From Desulfomonile tiedjei DSM 6799 (lineage in GTDB: Bacteria; Desulfobacterota; Desulfomonilia; Desulfomonilales; Desulfomonilaceae), in assembly GCF_000266945.1 (NCBI RefSeq), contig NC_018025.1, forward strand, positions 5,212,001 to 5,276,000: a stretch of DNA of 64,000 bases. The letters run 5' to 3'. The first letter of the stretch is position 1; each line of letters starts with the position of its first letter. A program made the translations under genes and the position numbers. The notes beneath the pieces were generated by a model. It did not search any database and was not told the origin of the DNA. It saw nothing but the letters and a program-made list of their open reading frames with translations. This document shows, piece after piece, positions 52,109-63,187 of the stretch.

Positions 52109-53175
52109 CCACATTTCTGCAATTGCATATGTTGACTTCTTATCCACCGTCCAATCTGAATAGAGACGATCTGGGCCGCCCCAAGACTGCTGTCATGGGA
52201 GGTAGCACTCGGCTGCGGATTTCGTCTCAAAGTCTGAAACGGGCGTGGCGCAAGTCGGAAGTCTTCGCATTTCATGTTGCGCCGAGTAATGTCGGCACGC
52301 GTACCAAAGAGAAGGGCAAGGAGATTTTTCGAGACCTTTGTGCCAGTGGGATTGAGGAGGCTCAAGCCAAGGAGTGGGCCAGGACAATAGCCGGGAAATT
52401 CGGCAAACTCAAGTCCAAATCCTCCAAAAAGGATCCTCACGAGGATCTCGATATCGAGCAGCTTGCCCATTTCACTCCGTTCGAGCTCGAGTCTATTGCA
52501 GAGCTTGTGAAAAAGCTGGCTGCCACCAGGCAGGCGCCTTCAGGCGAAGATTTGAATCTCTTGAGGAAAGAGCACACCGCAGTGGACGTAGCCCTCTTCG
52601 GGAGAATGCTGGCCGCAAATCCAGCTTTCAATACCGAAGCAGCAGCCCAGGTTGCCCATGCGATCACGGTTCATGCGGCTGCTGTGGAAGACGACTTCTT
52701 CACCGCTGTCGATGACTTGAACATGGGCGACGAGGACCGGGGATCTGCTCATATGGGTGAGACTGAATTCGGAGCGGGCGTTTTCTATGTCTATATGTGC
52801 GTGGACTGCGAGAGTCTTGTGAAGAATCTTTCTGGACATTCGGACCTGGCCGGAAATGGCATAGCAGGTCTGGTGGAAGCTGGCGCCAAAGTTTCGCCCA
52901 CGGGAAAGCAGAACAGCTTCGCGTCCAGGGCGTACGCGTCCTATATCCTGGCAGAGAGGGGAATACAGCAACCCCGGTCGTTGGCCGTGTCGTTTCTGAA
53001 ACCTGTGACCGGTGATGATTTCCTCGAGAAGGCAATTCAGCGCTTGGAACAGACGCGGAACAGAATCGACACTGCGTACGGGCAATGTTGGGATGATTGC
53101 GCCATAATGAATGCTCACGAAGGCGCAGGCTCGTTGGCCGAGATCCTGCAGTTCGCAAGAGGGTGCGTGTCATGA
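52105..53175 (+). CDS. casC: Cascade backbone subunit Cas7e/CasC
   Basis: 356 residues. It starts [49 protein letters not shown], the Cas7e signature, with a glycine-rich [16 protein letters not shown] segment. Six copies form the crRNA-binding backbone; their thumbs cause the base flip every sixth position. Overlaps the genes on both sides by 4 nt. Confidence 0.95.
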   Translation: [356 protein letters not shown]

Positions 53176-53891
53176 GAGACTATGCAGTGATGCAGCTATA
53201 CGGTCCAATGGCCTCATGGGGCGACATAGCCGTGGGAGAGCTCAGGGGAACCTGGACTCGGCCGAGCAGGTCCGCGCTTATCGGTCTTCTGAGCGCTGCC
53301 CTTGGTGTGACTCGAAAGGATCATAGTACGCTGGAGCGTATGGTCGGATCGTATCGCTTCGCTGTGCGAGTGGATCGTCAGGGAACTCTGATCCAGGATT
53401 TTCACACTTGGCAAAGGCCAGAACCCAAGCGAGGTGTGAAGTATGAGACCCGGAAAGAGGAACTCGAAGCGGAGGATATCGCCACAGGCATTTCGAGACG
53501 AGATTACTGCTGTGATGCCAGGTACGAGGTGTGTATGTGGACAGAAGGTGACGCTCCTCCATTCTCTCTTCAGGAGATCAAGGAAGCTATAGCTCACCCG
53601 CGTTTTGTGCTCTACCTGGGACGCAAGTCGTGTCCTCTCGGTCTTCCCATTGCTGTCAAGATAATCCAGGCCGACTCCGTATGCGAAGCTTTTGAAAGGG
53701 CAGACCGGCAACAGCCCAAAGACTTTCTCGCAGCCATCCGCAGGCAGCCGCCTCTGTTCTTTTCGGACGACTGCCTCCACATAGGCCAGATAGAATCACG
53801 TGACACTTTTACTCGTAGAGACGTTCCCCTGAACAGGACCGCTTGGCAGTTCACGGAACGCCAAGAGTGTTTCGGCGGGTCCCCAGAGTAG
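53172..53891 (+). CDS. casD: Cascade subunit Cas5e/CasD
   Basis: 239 residues. Starts MRDYAVMQLYGPMASWGDIAVGELRGTWTRPSRSALIGLLSAALGV, the Cas5e pattern with the Trp loop; it binds the 5' handle of the crRNA. ATG 53172 overlaps the cas7 stop as ATGA; an earlier in-frame start lies within cas7. Confidence 0.94.
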   Translation: MRDYAVMQLYGPMASWGDIAVGELRGTWTRPSRSALIGLLSAALGVTRKDHSTLERMVGSYRFAVRVDRQGTLIQDFHTWQRPEPKRGVKYETRKEELEAEDIATGISRRDYCCDARYEVCMWTEGDAPPFSLQEIKEAIAHPRFVLYLGRKSCPLGLPIAVKIIQADSVCEAFERADRQQPKDFLAAIRRQPPLFFSDDCLHIGQIESRDTFTRRDVPLNRTAWQFTERQECFGGSPE

Positions 53892-53907
53892 GGAAGGAGG
53901 ATAGAGT

Positions 53908-54594
53908 ATGTATTTCAGTCGCATACGTCTGGACGGAGAACGAGCGTCGGCTGCCGAGCTCACGAAAATGATAGGTCAGGATGGGTATGGAGATCATCAG
54001 ATAATTTGGCAGCTCTTCAAATGCGCTGACAAAAGCGAGCGCGATTTTCTGTTCCGCAAGGAGTCACAGCAATCCTTGCCCGTCTTCTTCACCGTTTCTC
54101 GCACGCCACCCGCGCGCGATCACGGGATATTTCGCCTTAAAACGAAATCGTATGACCCCAAGGTGCGGCCAGGGGATCGTTTCGCCTTTTCCCTCAGGGC
54201 GAACCCGGTGGTCACCCGATGGATTGGGGATAATGAAAAACATCACGCGCGACATGACGTGGTGATGGACGCCAAGCGAAAACTGAAGGCCGACAGCGTG
54301 CCCGAGAGTGAGTGGCCCACCACACCGGAGATCGCGCAATCCGCCGGATTCGAATGGTTAGCAGCCAAGGCGGAGCATGCAGGTTTCGGCGTCGACCGGA
54401 GACTTGTGAGTGTCGAGGGGTATCGACAGCATCAGTTGCGGAAAGGCAAGAACCACCTGATCCGGCTAAGTACCATGGATTTCACGGGCATCCTCACCGT
54501 CACCCATCCCGATCTCTTCGTGACGGCGCTCTTTGGAGGCATTGGTCCTGCGAAAGGTTTTGGTTGCGGATTGCTCTTGATAAGGAGGGTGTAG
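53908..54594 (+). CDS. casE: CRISPR RNA endonuclease Cas6e/CasE
   Basis: 228 residues. The N-terminus MYFSRIRLDG... contains YGDHQIIWQLF, aligning Tyr27 and His30 with the catalytic pair of E. coli Cas6e. The glycine-rich loop GGIGPAKGFGCGLLLI near the C-terminus is intact. It cleaves the repeat 3' of the hairpin CCCCAC/GTGGGG; both pseudo-repeats upstream of cas3 keep this stem. GGAAGGAGG precedes the start. Confidence 0.94.
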   Translation: MYFSRIRLDGERASAAELTKMIGQDGYGDHQIIWQLFKCADKSERDFLFRKESQQSLPVFFTVSRTPPARDHGIFRLKTKSYDPKVRPGDRFAFSLRANPVVTRWIGDNEKHHARHDVVMDAKRKLKADSVPESEWPTTPEIAQSAGFEWLAAKAEHAGFGVDRRLVSVEGYRQHQLRKGKNHLIRLSTMDFTGILTVTHPDLFVTALFGGIGPAKGFGCGLLLIRRV

Positions 54595-54596
54595 TT

Positions 54597-55806
<1,210 letters not shown>

Positions 55807-55896
55807 GTCGCTCCAGTAGAGGCGTTTCTCCTGCGATAACTTGGTAACCCTGGCGAGGTGAAAAATCCTCAATGGTTCTCGAGGCCTATCAATAGT
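55807..55896 (+). promoter_or_regulatory. CRISPR leader
   Basis: About 90 bp between the cas2 stop and the first repeat, on the side from which type I-E arrays grow. No run of AT or clear IHF site is visible, so the leader is short and may begin inside cas2. Confidence 0.55.
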
Positions 55897-57938
55897 CTGT
55901 TCCCCACATGCGTGGGGATGAACCGGAAGGAAAAGCGCTCATCCTTGAGCTGCGCGACTGTTCCCCACATGCGTGGGGATGAACCCGTTTTGCAAGTCAA
56001 TAAAACCGCCCCGTTTCTCTGTTCCCCACATGCGTGGGGATGAACCAGTTCACTAGCTATCACAGAATTGCGGGATACCCTGTTCCCCACATGCGTGGGG
56101 ATGAACCTGTTGATGTGGTGCGGGATTCCGGAGGTACGCGCTGTTCCCCACATGCGTGGGGATGAACCGAGATTTTTTCCGTTCACGATATTTCCTCCAC
56201 ACTGTTCCCCACATGCGTGGGGATGAACCGGAATAGCGGTGTGCGATCACCGTGGCGGAATTCTGTTCCCCACATGCGTGGGGATGAACCGGTCTATTTT
56301 GAACTATTTTTTGGACTTCAGACCTGTTCCCCACATGCGTGGGGATGAACCGCCCGCATCCAACACGCTGAGGAACCGCTTGAGCTGTTCCCCACATGCG
56401 TGGGGATGAACCGGTAATGGAGATTCTCTTCCAGATCCGAGGCAACTGTTCCCCACATGCGTGGGGATGAACCGATGTTTCGAGCCTGGTCATACCCCGG
56501 GGGAGGCTGTTCCCCACATGCGTGGGGATGAACCGGTCCCGGTCGATGAATCCATCGTCCGAGGATCCTGTTCCCCACATGCGTGGGGATGAACCGTTAG
56601 GTCTGGAAAAATCACATCGCAACTGGCGCTGTTCCCCACATGCGTGGGGATGAACCGGAGGACAACATGATCGCACAGGAAAACAGCAGCTGTTCCCCAC
56701 ATGCGTGGGGATGAACCGTTCCAGCGTTCGCCGGAATCCGCATTTCCGTGCTGTTCCCCACATGCGTGGGGATGAACCGTTTGGGTGGTCCCGAATCGTG
56801 GGTCATTGGCCCTGTTCCCCACATGCGTGGGGATGAACCGAATGCCTGGATCTGCCAGACAAGCTCTACACACTGTTCCCCACATGCGTGGGGATGAACC
56901 GGTCTTTGAATCCGGACGGCACCCCGGTGATATCTGTTCCCCACATGCGTGGGGATGAACCGAAAAACGTGAGCGCAGCGGTGCACAGAAACCCCTGTTC
57001 CCCACATGCGTGGGGATGAACCGATCGTTATATGACAGGTCCCGAGCTGACCGGACTGTTCCCCACATGCGTGGGGATGAACCGCGAGGCGGAGCTTCGC
57101 AGACCGGCTCATGAAACTGTTCCCCACATGCGTGGGGATGAACCGATCACTCGACCGATGATCTTCAATTCTTTGACCTGTTCCCCACATGCGTGGGGAT
57201 GAACCGAAGGCCAGGAAAGCCGATCCGGATGCGACGATCTGTTCCCCACATGCGTGGGGATGAACCGGAGGGTTAAGAGGTCCGGATTCTATAATGGAGC
57301 TGTTCCCCACATGCGTGGGGATGAACCGAGTATTTAAAAAATGATTACTTAAAAAGAGAACTGTTCCCCACATGCGTGGGGATGAACCGAAACTGGTATT
57401 TCACTAGTAACTGCCCACACCCTGTTCCCCACATGCGTGGGGATGAACCGAATTTCTAATGCAAAGAGATGCTTTTACAGTACTGTTCCCCACATGCGTG
57501 GGGATGAACCGAAAGGGCACTGTCCAAACATTAGACGACTTCCCTGTTCCCCACATGCGTGGGGATGAACCGTTGTAGCATCCGCGCAGCAGCGCCCGGA
57601 ATTTCTGTTCCCCACATGCGTGGGGATGAACCGGCAAGATCCGGCAGGAATACGAGGCCGCTATTCTGTTCCCCACATGCGTGGGGATGAACCGCTCATA
57701 TTCGCCTGCAGGAAATTCAAGCCATTCTGTTCCCCACATGCGTGGGGATGAACCGGTTTCTGACAGGCCCGTGACCGGGCCCGGCAACTGTTCCCCACAT
57801 GCGTGGGGATGAACCGATCCTCGACACGAAAAACAACGCCGAGGTCGACTGTTCCCCACATGCGTGGGGATGAACCGTTATGAGAATGAGAAGGAAAGTG
57901 TTGTTCGATCTGTTCCCCACATGCGTGGGGATGAACCG
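55897..57938 (+). CRISPR. Type I-E CRISPR array, 34 repeats and 33 spacers
   Basis: Period is exactly 61 bp throughout (33 x 61 between first and last repeat start). The repeat begins CTGTTCCCCAC, has a loop ATGC, then GTGGGGATGAACC; these 28 bases are unchanged in all 34 copies, including the last. The 29th base, which in type I-E derives from the PAM, is G before 31 of 34 positions but C, A and T before spacers 2, 3 and 4. Spacers are 32 nt. Repeats run in the cas direction, leader at the cas2 side. Open frames through it are repeat artefacts. Confidence 0.99.
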
Positions 57939-57997
57939 CAGCATGCTGCCTCTGTCGGTTTCCGCTTCCTTTCGCCTTGTTGGTTGTGGGGTGCTGG

Positions 57998-58245
57998 ATG
58001 GACGAAAACAGTTTGACCTGGCTAGACCGTGCTCCCAAAATCAAGCTTCTGCGACAAACTGACGAAAAAGAATTATTTCCTCTTACTCCGTCAGAGCAGT
58101 TCGATTGTTTGCTGAATTACTCGAACATCTGGCGAAAATGGCTCTTTTTAAAGTGAATACGGGGTGTCGAGAGCAAGAGGTTTGTGGGCTGCTCCGGGAA
58201 TGGGAGATTCCTATTCCTGAAATGAACACGAGCGTTTTATTCTGA
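57998..58245 (+). pseudogene. Phage-type tyrosine integrase remnant, frameshifted
   Basis: Frame 1 reads MDENSLTWLDRAPKIKLL...FPLTPSEQ; frame 2 continues VRLFAELLEHLAKMALFKVNTGCREQEVCGLLREWEIPIPEMNTSVLF and stops. Together they match the middle of P2/P4-type integrases (LxxHLxxMALFxVNTGCRDQEVCxL...). A one-base shift lies near 58097-58105, and both the N-terminal arm domain and the catalytic Tyr end are gone. It stands between the CRISPR array and a tRNA gene, the usual attachment site for such integrases. Confidence 0.8.
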
Positions 58246-58302
58246 GGGAAAATTTCCGTCCTGTGCCAGCCAAGCAAGTAGGCGGAATATCTGGTTAATC
58301 AG

Positions 58303-58378
58303 TGGAGCCGGGGATGGGAGTCGAACCCACGACCTGATGATTACGAATCATCTGCTCTGGCCTCTGAGCTACCCCGGC
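58303..58378 (-). tRNA. tRNA-Thr (CGT)
   Basis: Acceptor stem GCCGGGG/CCCCGGC; D arm GTAGCTCAGAGGCCAGAGC; anticodon stem GATGA/TCATC around loop TTCGTAA with anticodon CGT; T arm GTGGGTTCGACTCCCAT; discriminator T and encoded CCA. All helices pair. The 3' end faces the integrase remnant and the CRISPR locus. Confidence 0.95.
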
Positions 58379-58554
58379 GACAGAAACCTCAAAATAGATC
58401 AACTCCGCTGCGAATGTCAACTGGTGCTTTGTTATGGATGAAAGGTGGGGATTCATCTATTCGCACGGGAATGCATTCATTGAACAGTTGTCTCATGCAA
58501 ATCGAGAAGAGGCGTGATGTCTGAAGTTTCTCGGATAAATGCAACTCCTGTTCG

Positions 58555-60069
58555 TCAGCGCGCTCGGAGAGCGTTAAATATGCTTTGTCCCGAAAGTAAG
58601 CCAAGTTTCTTTCTAATGTTCCTCCGATGCGTTGAAACCGTTTCCAGGCTGAGACCGAGCACATCTGTTATCTCTTTCGAGCTTTTTCCAGCCAATATCA
58701 GGTTACAAATTTCGGATTCTCTAGGCGTCAGGCTACTGTACAGTTGAACAGCACGATTATCCGAATTGGAAAGGAGTTGCTCCAGGAACATTTCTAACGA
58801 GATGACAAGCGCTTCTCCACGGGTAGACAGTGTCTCGGATTTTATGCGAGAGACCATTGGCTTCAAATGGGAGATCAACTCGAGAGTTAACTGCTGCCTT
58901 TCCTCTTTTAATCTGGTGCCCAGGGATTCCATAATTAGCTGCATGGCTTTGCTTCTTTTGTGCAAAATCACTTCATTATTTGCCAATTGTGAAAGAAGTT
59001 CCCTGTAAGCGCTGAATAATTCATTGGTTGTCGATTCTGTCGAACCTGTCTTCTGCCGTGAAAGAGCAAAATCTTGGAGTGTTACTGTCGTTAAATTCTC
59101 CATACCGCATCGAATCGGTCTGAAGATCGCTTTCACAAAACGTCTTCTCTCCAAAACCTCCATCCAGGTGGAGATAGTGATAGCATTTTTATCCAATGAG
59201 CTCCGGTCTATACATGATTTCACCCGATCGAAAGAATCAGGAAACAATGACATTATCAATTGACCTTCAAGACGGTTTTTGTTTGGGCCGATTTGGCTAC
59301 AAAATTCATTGACAGAAATTATTCGATAGTATTCGTCGACCAGCAAACAGGGAATGGCGAATGCATTCATTGCAGAACTCAATAAATCGACTCCCATTCC
59401 CATTTCAAGACTCTGACAATCGATGATTTCGTTGTTCAGTCCAGTCCCATGTCCGATGTTACTCTCCAGCCAAAAAGAAGCCTCTACAAAATGCTGACGG
59501 TTCTCGTTTGCAAGAGCAGCCGAAGATGTTTCGTTTTCCTCGAGAGACTCCGCAAAAACTAGCTTTCGCAACTCCGTTCGAGCCCGGTCGGAAAGGATCT
59601 TTATGCGATACCCTGAAGTCGTCCCGCCCGGGTGCGAATCGAGAGTAAACCAGCGGCACTCCGCCTCAAGCGCGAATTTGCCAATCGGCAAGAAATCTTT
59701 CGTTTTCACCACCAGTTTTTTGGTTTCTCCGGTGCAAGCCGGAATACCCTTTACCTGGAAACCTTCCTCTGTAACGTTTTGCATGAGGCCTTCACGAACG
59801 GGGTTGCACACATCGTGGACCAGGACTGTCCCTCGAATCGAGTGTCTGGGCTTTTTCCTTTGTTCCCGTATTTCGACTACCTGCGCTTCCAGAGGTAGTA
59901 ATCTGCCGAGTTCCTCCGATTCCATGGCTTTCGCCCGGAGAATTCCGCTCAAGGCTTTTATCATGCCAAATAAGGATAGATTGTACTTTTCCATAAGTTG
60001 ACAACAATCCCTCTTGGCTCGAATATCATTAACTAAGTCTTTAATATTAATTTCGATTTTACTCCCCAT
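58555..60069 (-). CDS. PilZ-PAS-LuxR transcription regulator
   Basis: 504 residues. PilZ domain about 70-170 (KKPRHSIRGTVLVHDVCNPVREGLMQNVTEEGFQVKG), PAS about 225-335 (AFAIPCLLVDEYYRIISVNEFCSQIG), a helical linker with coiled coil, and a C-terminal LuxR/GerE HTH (SLTPRESEICNLILAGKSSKEITDVLGLSLETVSTHRRNIRKKLGL). Expected to tie c-di-GMP and a PAS signal to transcription, perhaps of the surface-polysaccharide genes that follow. The PilZ first motif (RKKPRHSIRG) is close to RxxxR. Start 60069 has AGGAG upstream. Confidence 0.85.
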   Translation of the reverse strand: MGSKIEINIKDLVNDIRAKRDCCQLMEKYNLSLFGMIKALSGILRAKAMESEELGRLLPLEAQVVEIREQRKKPRHSIRGTVLVHDVCNPVREGLMQNVTEEGFQVKGIPACTGETKKLVVKTKDFLPIGKFALEAECRWFTLDSHPGGTTSGYRIKILSDRARTELRKLVFAESLEENETSSAALANENRQHFVEASFWLESNIGHGTGLNNEIIDCQSLEMGMGVDLLSSAMNAFAIPCLLVDEYYRIISVNEFCSQIGPNKNRLEGQLIMSLFPDSFDRVKSCIDRSSLDKNAITISTWMEVLERRRFVKAIFRPIRCGMENLTTVTLQDFALSRQKTGSTESTTNELFSAYRELLSQLANNEVILHKRSKAMQLIMESLGTRLKEERQQLTLELISHLKPMVSRIKSETLSTRGEALVISLEMFLEQLLSNSDNRAVQLYSSLTPRESEICNLILAGKSSKEITDVLGLSLETVSTHRRNIRKKLGLLSGQSIFNALRAR

Positions 60070-60839
60070 TTCCCTAGTTCTCCTATTGCAGCCGGAGGCG
60101 AGAGGTTCTCCGGGATAGGATACTGGTTACGGGACTGAAGCAGCATTGCCCCCTGTTCGTTTCCCCTACAGTCAGATCTGCTCTCTACCATAATTACGAA
60201 GTGAATTATCAGTTGTTAGTCCATTAGAGCCCGAATTTGAAAATTCGATCCGTAATAATTGAATCTGATTGAAAAAACTACTTTTCCGGCATCGCCTCTT
60301 GACACTTGAAGCATTCTGGGGACGCGAACCAGTATAAAATAGGTAGTTGGGATACCTGATAGTCTACTTACTTTTTGCTGGTTGACGAGAAAGATTTTTT
60401 CGATACCAATAAAGTAAGGTAACATTACTCATCTCATTACTGGTTTGAGAAGGAGAAACCACCTGGATTGCAAAAAACCAGTCAAATTACTTTTGTGGGG
60501 TCACGGGAAGCTTGAAAGTCTTCCAATGGTAAACATAATTAGTGGAATTGAGTAAAAATAACATAACAGTGCAAAAGCAATATATCACGACCATGTTCGG
60601 GGGAGATAGAGGTACGTGCTGTGCTTCAGTACGGGCCTTCGATATTGCCCATTTCATCGTAATTCGCATATGAAAGTAAAAAGAGAGGGAATAGTAGCTA
60701 GTTACAACGACTCGTGAGGGCGAAGCCTGCCCTCATGAAAGAGAGAAAGTAGATCGATCGTCGATCTTTATAGAGAAGTGGCACAGTAAGGCTCAACAAA
60801 TTTCACCTTTGACTTATCTTATTAGAAGGTTAATTAGTT
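60070..60839. other. Long intergenic region without visible gene
   Basis: 770 bp, AT-richer than its neighbours. Open frames 60216-60425 and 60487-60669 on the minus strand lack ribosome binding sites and family features. It probably holds the divergent promoters of the regulator and the glycosyltransferase. Confidence 0.5.
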
Positions 60840-61727
60840 TTGCCACCACTTGTATCCATTATAATTTGTATTTACAATTCCGTTGCCACCCTGAATTGGG
60901 CTTTAGCATCCGTGTTGGCCCAAACGTATGAGGAATGGGAAGCCATCATCGTAGATGACGGCTCGACCGACAGCCCTGACGTTCTTGTCCGGGAAATCAA
61001 GGACGAACGAATCAGATTTTTTCGGCTGCCACGTAATGTGGGTAGAGGGGCTGCTCGGAATTTTGCTCTCACGAAAATCCGAGGTCCGTATATGACCATT
61101 TTGGATGGAGATGATTGGCTGTACCCTTCAAAATTGCAGTCTCAAGTCCAAATCATGGAGAGTGAATATAAATTAATCTTATGCAGTTCCCCTCTTGTTT
61201 TCGTAAAAGTGGACAACTCTCTTTCCGGAATAAGCGGTTCGACCCGAGATTTCTGCGACAAGATTGTTATAGGGGAATCGAGACCTCATTGGATATACGT
61301 GCCTTTTCCCTCTTCCCTGATGCGGTCGTCGGAAGCGAAAAAGATAGGATTCAACGAAGACCTGAGAAGATCGGAAGATTTTGATTTCCTCATAAAACTG
61401 CTCTGGGGCCAGCCCTTCTATCTTATGGCAAGACCTCTTTATTCATACAGAATTGAAGAGGAGTTGACCGCGAATTCGTCGATGATCGCCGCAAAGGAGA
61501 GCCTTCAATCATGCAGGCAAACGCTGAAACAATATGAAACGGAATTCCCGATAACCGCACGTTACATGATGCTTCAGTCCTATGGCCTCTTAGCGAGAAC
61601 ATTTCTACGGAGAAAATTGCGAATTCCGTCGCATCCCCGGCAGGCGAATGAACAGGAAACGAGAGATTTTGAAGACGCGAGGGGACTAGTGGCTTTGCGG
61701 GCGGGTGATTTCTTCAACAGAGTCTAA
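60840..61727 (+). CDS. Family 2 glycosyltransferase
   Basis: 295 residues. GT-A fold: PLVSIIICIYNSVATLNWALASVLAQTYEEWEAIIVDDGSTD, NVGRGAARNFAL and the metal motif in MTILDGDDWLYPSK; the later RSEDFDFLIKLLW carries the catalytic-base ED. It should transfer an NDP-sugar in polysaccharide assembly. TTG 60840 start with AGAAGG 10 nt upstream; no membrane helix. Upstream of a secreted protein and a flippase, so part of a surface-glycan locus. Confidence 0.88.
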   Translation: MPPLVSIIICIYNSVATLNWALASVLAQTYEEWEAIIVDDGSTDSPDVLVREIKDERIRFFRLPRNVGRGAARNFALTKIRGPYMTILDGDDWLYPSKLQSQVQIMESEYKLILCSSPLVFVKVDNSLSGISGSTRDFCDKIVIGESRPHWIYVPFPSSLMRSSEAKKIGFNEDLRRSEDFDFLIKLLWGQPFYLMARPLYSYRIEEELTANSSMIAAKESLQSCRQTLKQYETEFPITARYMMLQSYGLLARTFLRRKLRIPSHPRQANEQETRDFEDARGLVALRAGDFFNRV

Positions 61728-61746
61728 ATTGCGGTAATGTAATACG

Positions 61747-61866
61747 TAATACCGATTCGCTTTTCTTTTCATAATCCGGCAGGCTGGAGGTATCCTTCGG
61801 TCCGGACGACGCAAGGCCGTCTAATCACCCCGCTCAGAACACCTCAGCCTGCGCCATCTTATATGA
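61747..61866. repeat. 120-bp dispersed repeat, copy 2
   Basis: Partner of 38713-38833, same orientation, about 80 to 85 percent alike by eye. It lies directly upstream of the secreted protein gene, ending 22 bp before its ATG. Confidence 0.7.
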
Positions 61867-61888
61867 ATTCGTATAAGGAGCCGAGAGG

Positions 61889-63010
61889 ATGATAAAACCA
61901 GCAACCGGTCTGATCATGATAATCTTAACATTCACATTTTTCGGATACGGAATCTGTGCATCAATGGAAGAGAAGCATATTCCCACGCCCTATTTGATGA
62001 TGCTGACCTTTTTCGGTAATCCAATAACTAAGAACAATCTTGACCATGTCAGAACCAAAATGGCGCCTGTTTTCAATGAATCGGCTTATGACGGTATCGC
62101 CGTATTCCCTATTGATGCTTACTACAGTTGGGATCGTACAAATTTTATGTGGTTAACTCAGACAGGAATCAAGAAACAGATTTGGCCCTGGATTTTCTTT
62201 AACAGAATAGCCGAGGACCCAAAGGCTTCAACCAGAAATAAACCATGGTTCCTGGGCATTAAGGGACTGGACCTCTATAATGAGACAGGTGCACTCCGGG
62301 ATTTTTACGAAATTTTGCACCACTCTCTGGTTGTTTCAAGGAAGATGAATTCTCCAGGAATCGTAATCGATGCAGAGCTTTACAATAATCATGACAATCA
62401 TAAAATAAGTCAAATAGCATCCAAGCAGGGCAAAACCGAGCCTGAAACAATTTCGGCTTTACGAAATATTGGTGCTAAAATGGCTGATATGATCCACGAG
62501 AATCATCCGAACGCGATAATATGGTTTCTTTATGCTCCTTTGCATCAGGAAAAACCATGGAGTACAACGGAAATCGTGTTTGGCATTCTCGATCGGGCAA
62601 AGGAGATGAATTATACATTCAAAGTCGTTGCCGGCGGAGGAGTAGATATCGGATACTGCGTTCGGGACCATGCCGATTTGGAATCCAAAATCAGCTCCCG
62701 AGCACTTAAATTCGCGAGCTATTTAGAAGAATATTCCAACATTCTGAAATTGGGCGGAACTGTAGGGCCCTGGGAATCCCTCTCTTCAAAAAAGGGTTGG
62801 ACAATCCGGGGTGAATGCGGTTCTTCCGTTTTGCAGAACGCAACCGATTTCGAGCCGATCTTCGAAACGCTTATGAGAAATTATCAATATGTGTGGGTCT
62901 ACGGTGATTCGGGAAATAATTACAATCCCTTTGAGAAATCAACTCAGTTCAATGCCATTCTGACGAATGTCCGGCGGGACGTGCAAATCTCGAAAGGGCA
63001 ACAGCCATAG
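61889..63010 (+). CDS. Exported protein, putative glycosidase-like barrel
   Basis: 373 residues with signal peptide (GLIMIILTFTFFGYGICA). The mature part alternates strands and helices like a TIM barrel: YDGIAVFPIDAYYSWDR, KKQIWPWIFFNRIAED, SPGIVIDAELYNNHDNHK, HPNAIIWFLYAPLHQ, YVWVYGDSGNNYNPF. Asp/Glu at strand ends (DAELY) could be catalytic. No family recognised with certainty. AAGGAGCCGAGAGG lies before ATG 61889. Setting next to a glycosyltransferase and a flippase suggests surface-polysaccharide trimming. Confidence 0.65.
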   Translation: MIKPATGLIMIILTFTFFGYGICASMEEKHIPTPYLMMLTFFGNPITKNNLDHVRTKMAPVFNESAYDGIAVFPIDAYYSWDRTNFMWLTQTGIKKQIWPWIFFNRIAEDPKASTRNKPWFLGIKGLDLYNETGALRDFYEILHHSLVVSRKMNSPGIVIDAELYNNHDNHKISQIASKQGKTEPETISALRNIGAKMADMIHENHPNAIIWFLYAPLHQEKPWSTTEIVFGILDRAKEMNYTFKVVAGGGVDIGYCVRDHADLESKISSRALKFASYLEEYSNILKLGGTVGPWESLSSKKGWTIRGECGSSVLQNATDFEPIFETLMRNYQYVWVYGDSGNNYNPFEKSTQFNAILTNVRRDVQISKGQQP

Positions 63011-63187
63011 TGCCGATAACTTGTCTTCTCGTCTACATTTTGAACTATTTCCCACTGAAAGTAATTGCTCCATAGTTGCTGAAATTGATCATACCAATGT
63101 GCTTTCATAAAGGGAATATTGTGAGAAACCTGTTATACCGATTCTCGAAAGTAATCACGGATTGTGAAGAGCAGTTCCCAGCAATTG

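Noticed and set aside
55858-58044. Many open frames through the CRISPR array
   Set aside because: Repetitive PTHVGN / HPHACGEQ / SSPRMWGT peptides are translations of the repeat.
58389-58664. 91-codon minus-strand frame overlapping the LuxR gene end
   Set aside because: Overlaps the well-supported regulator in another frame and has no family signal.
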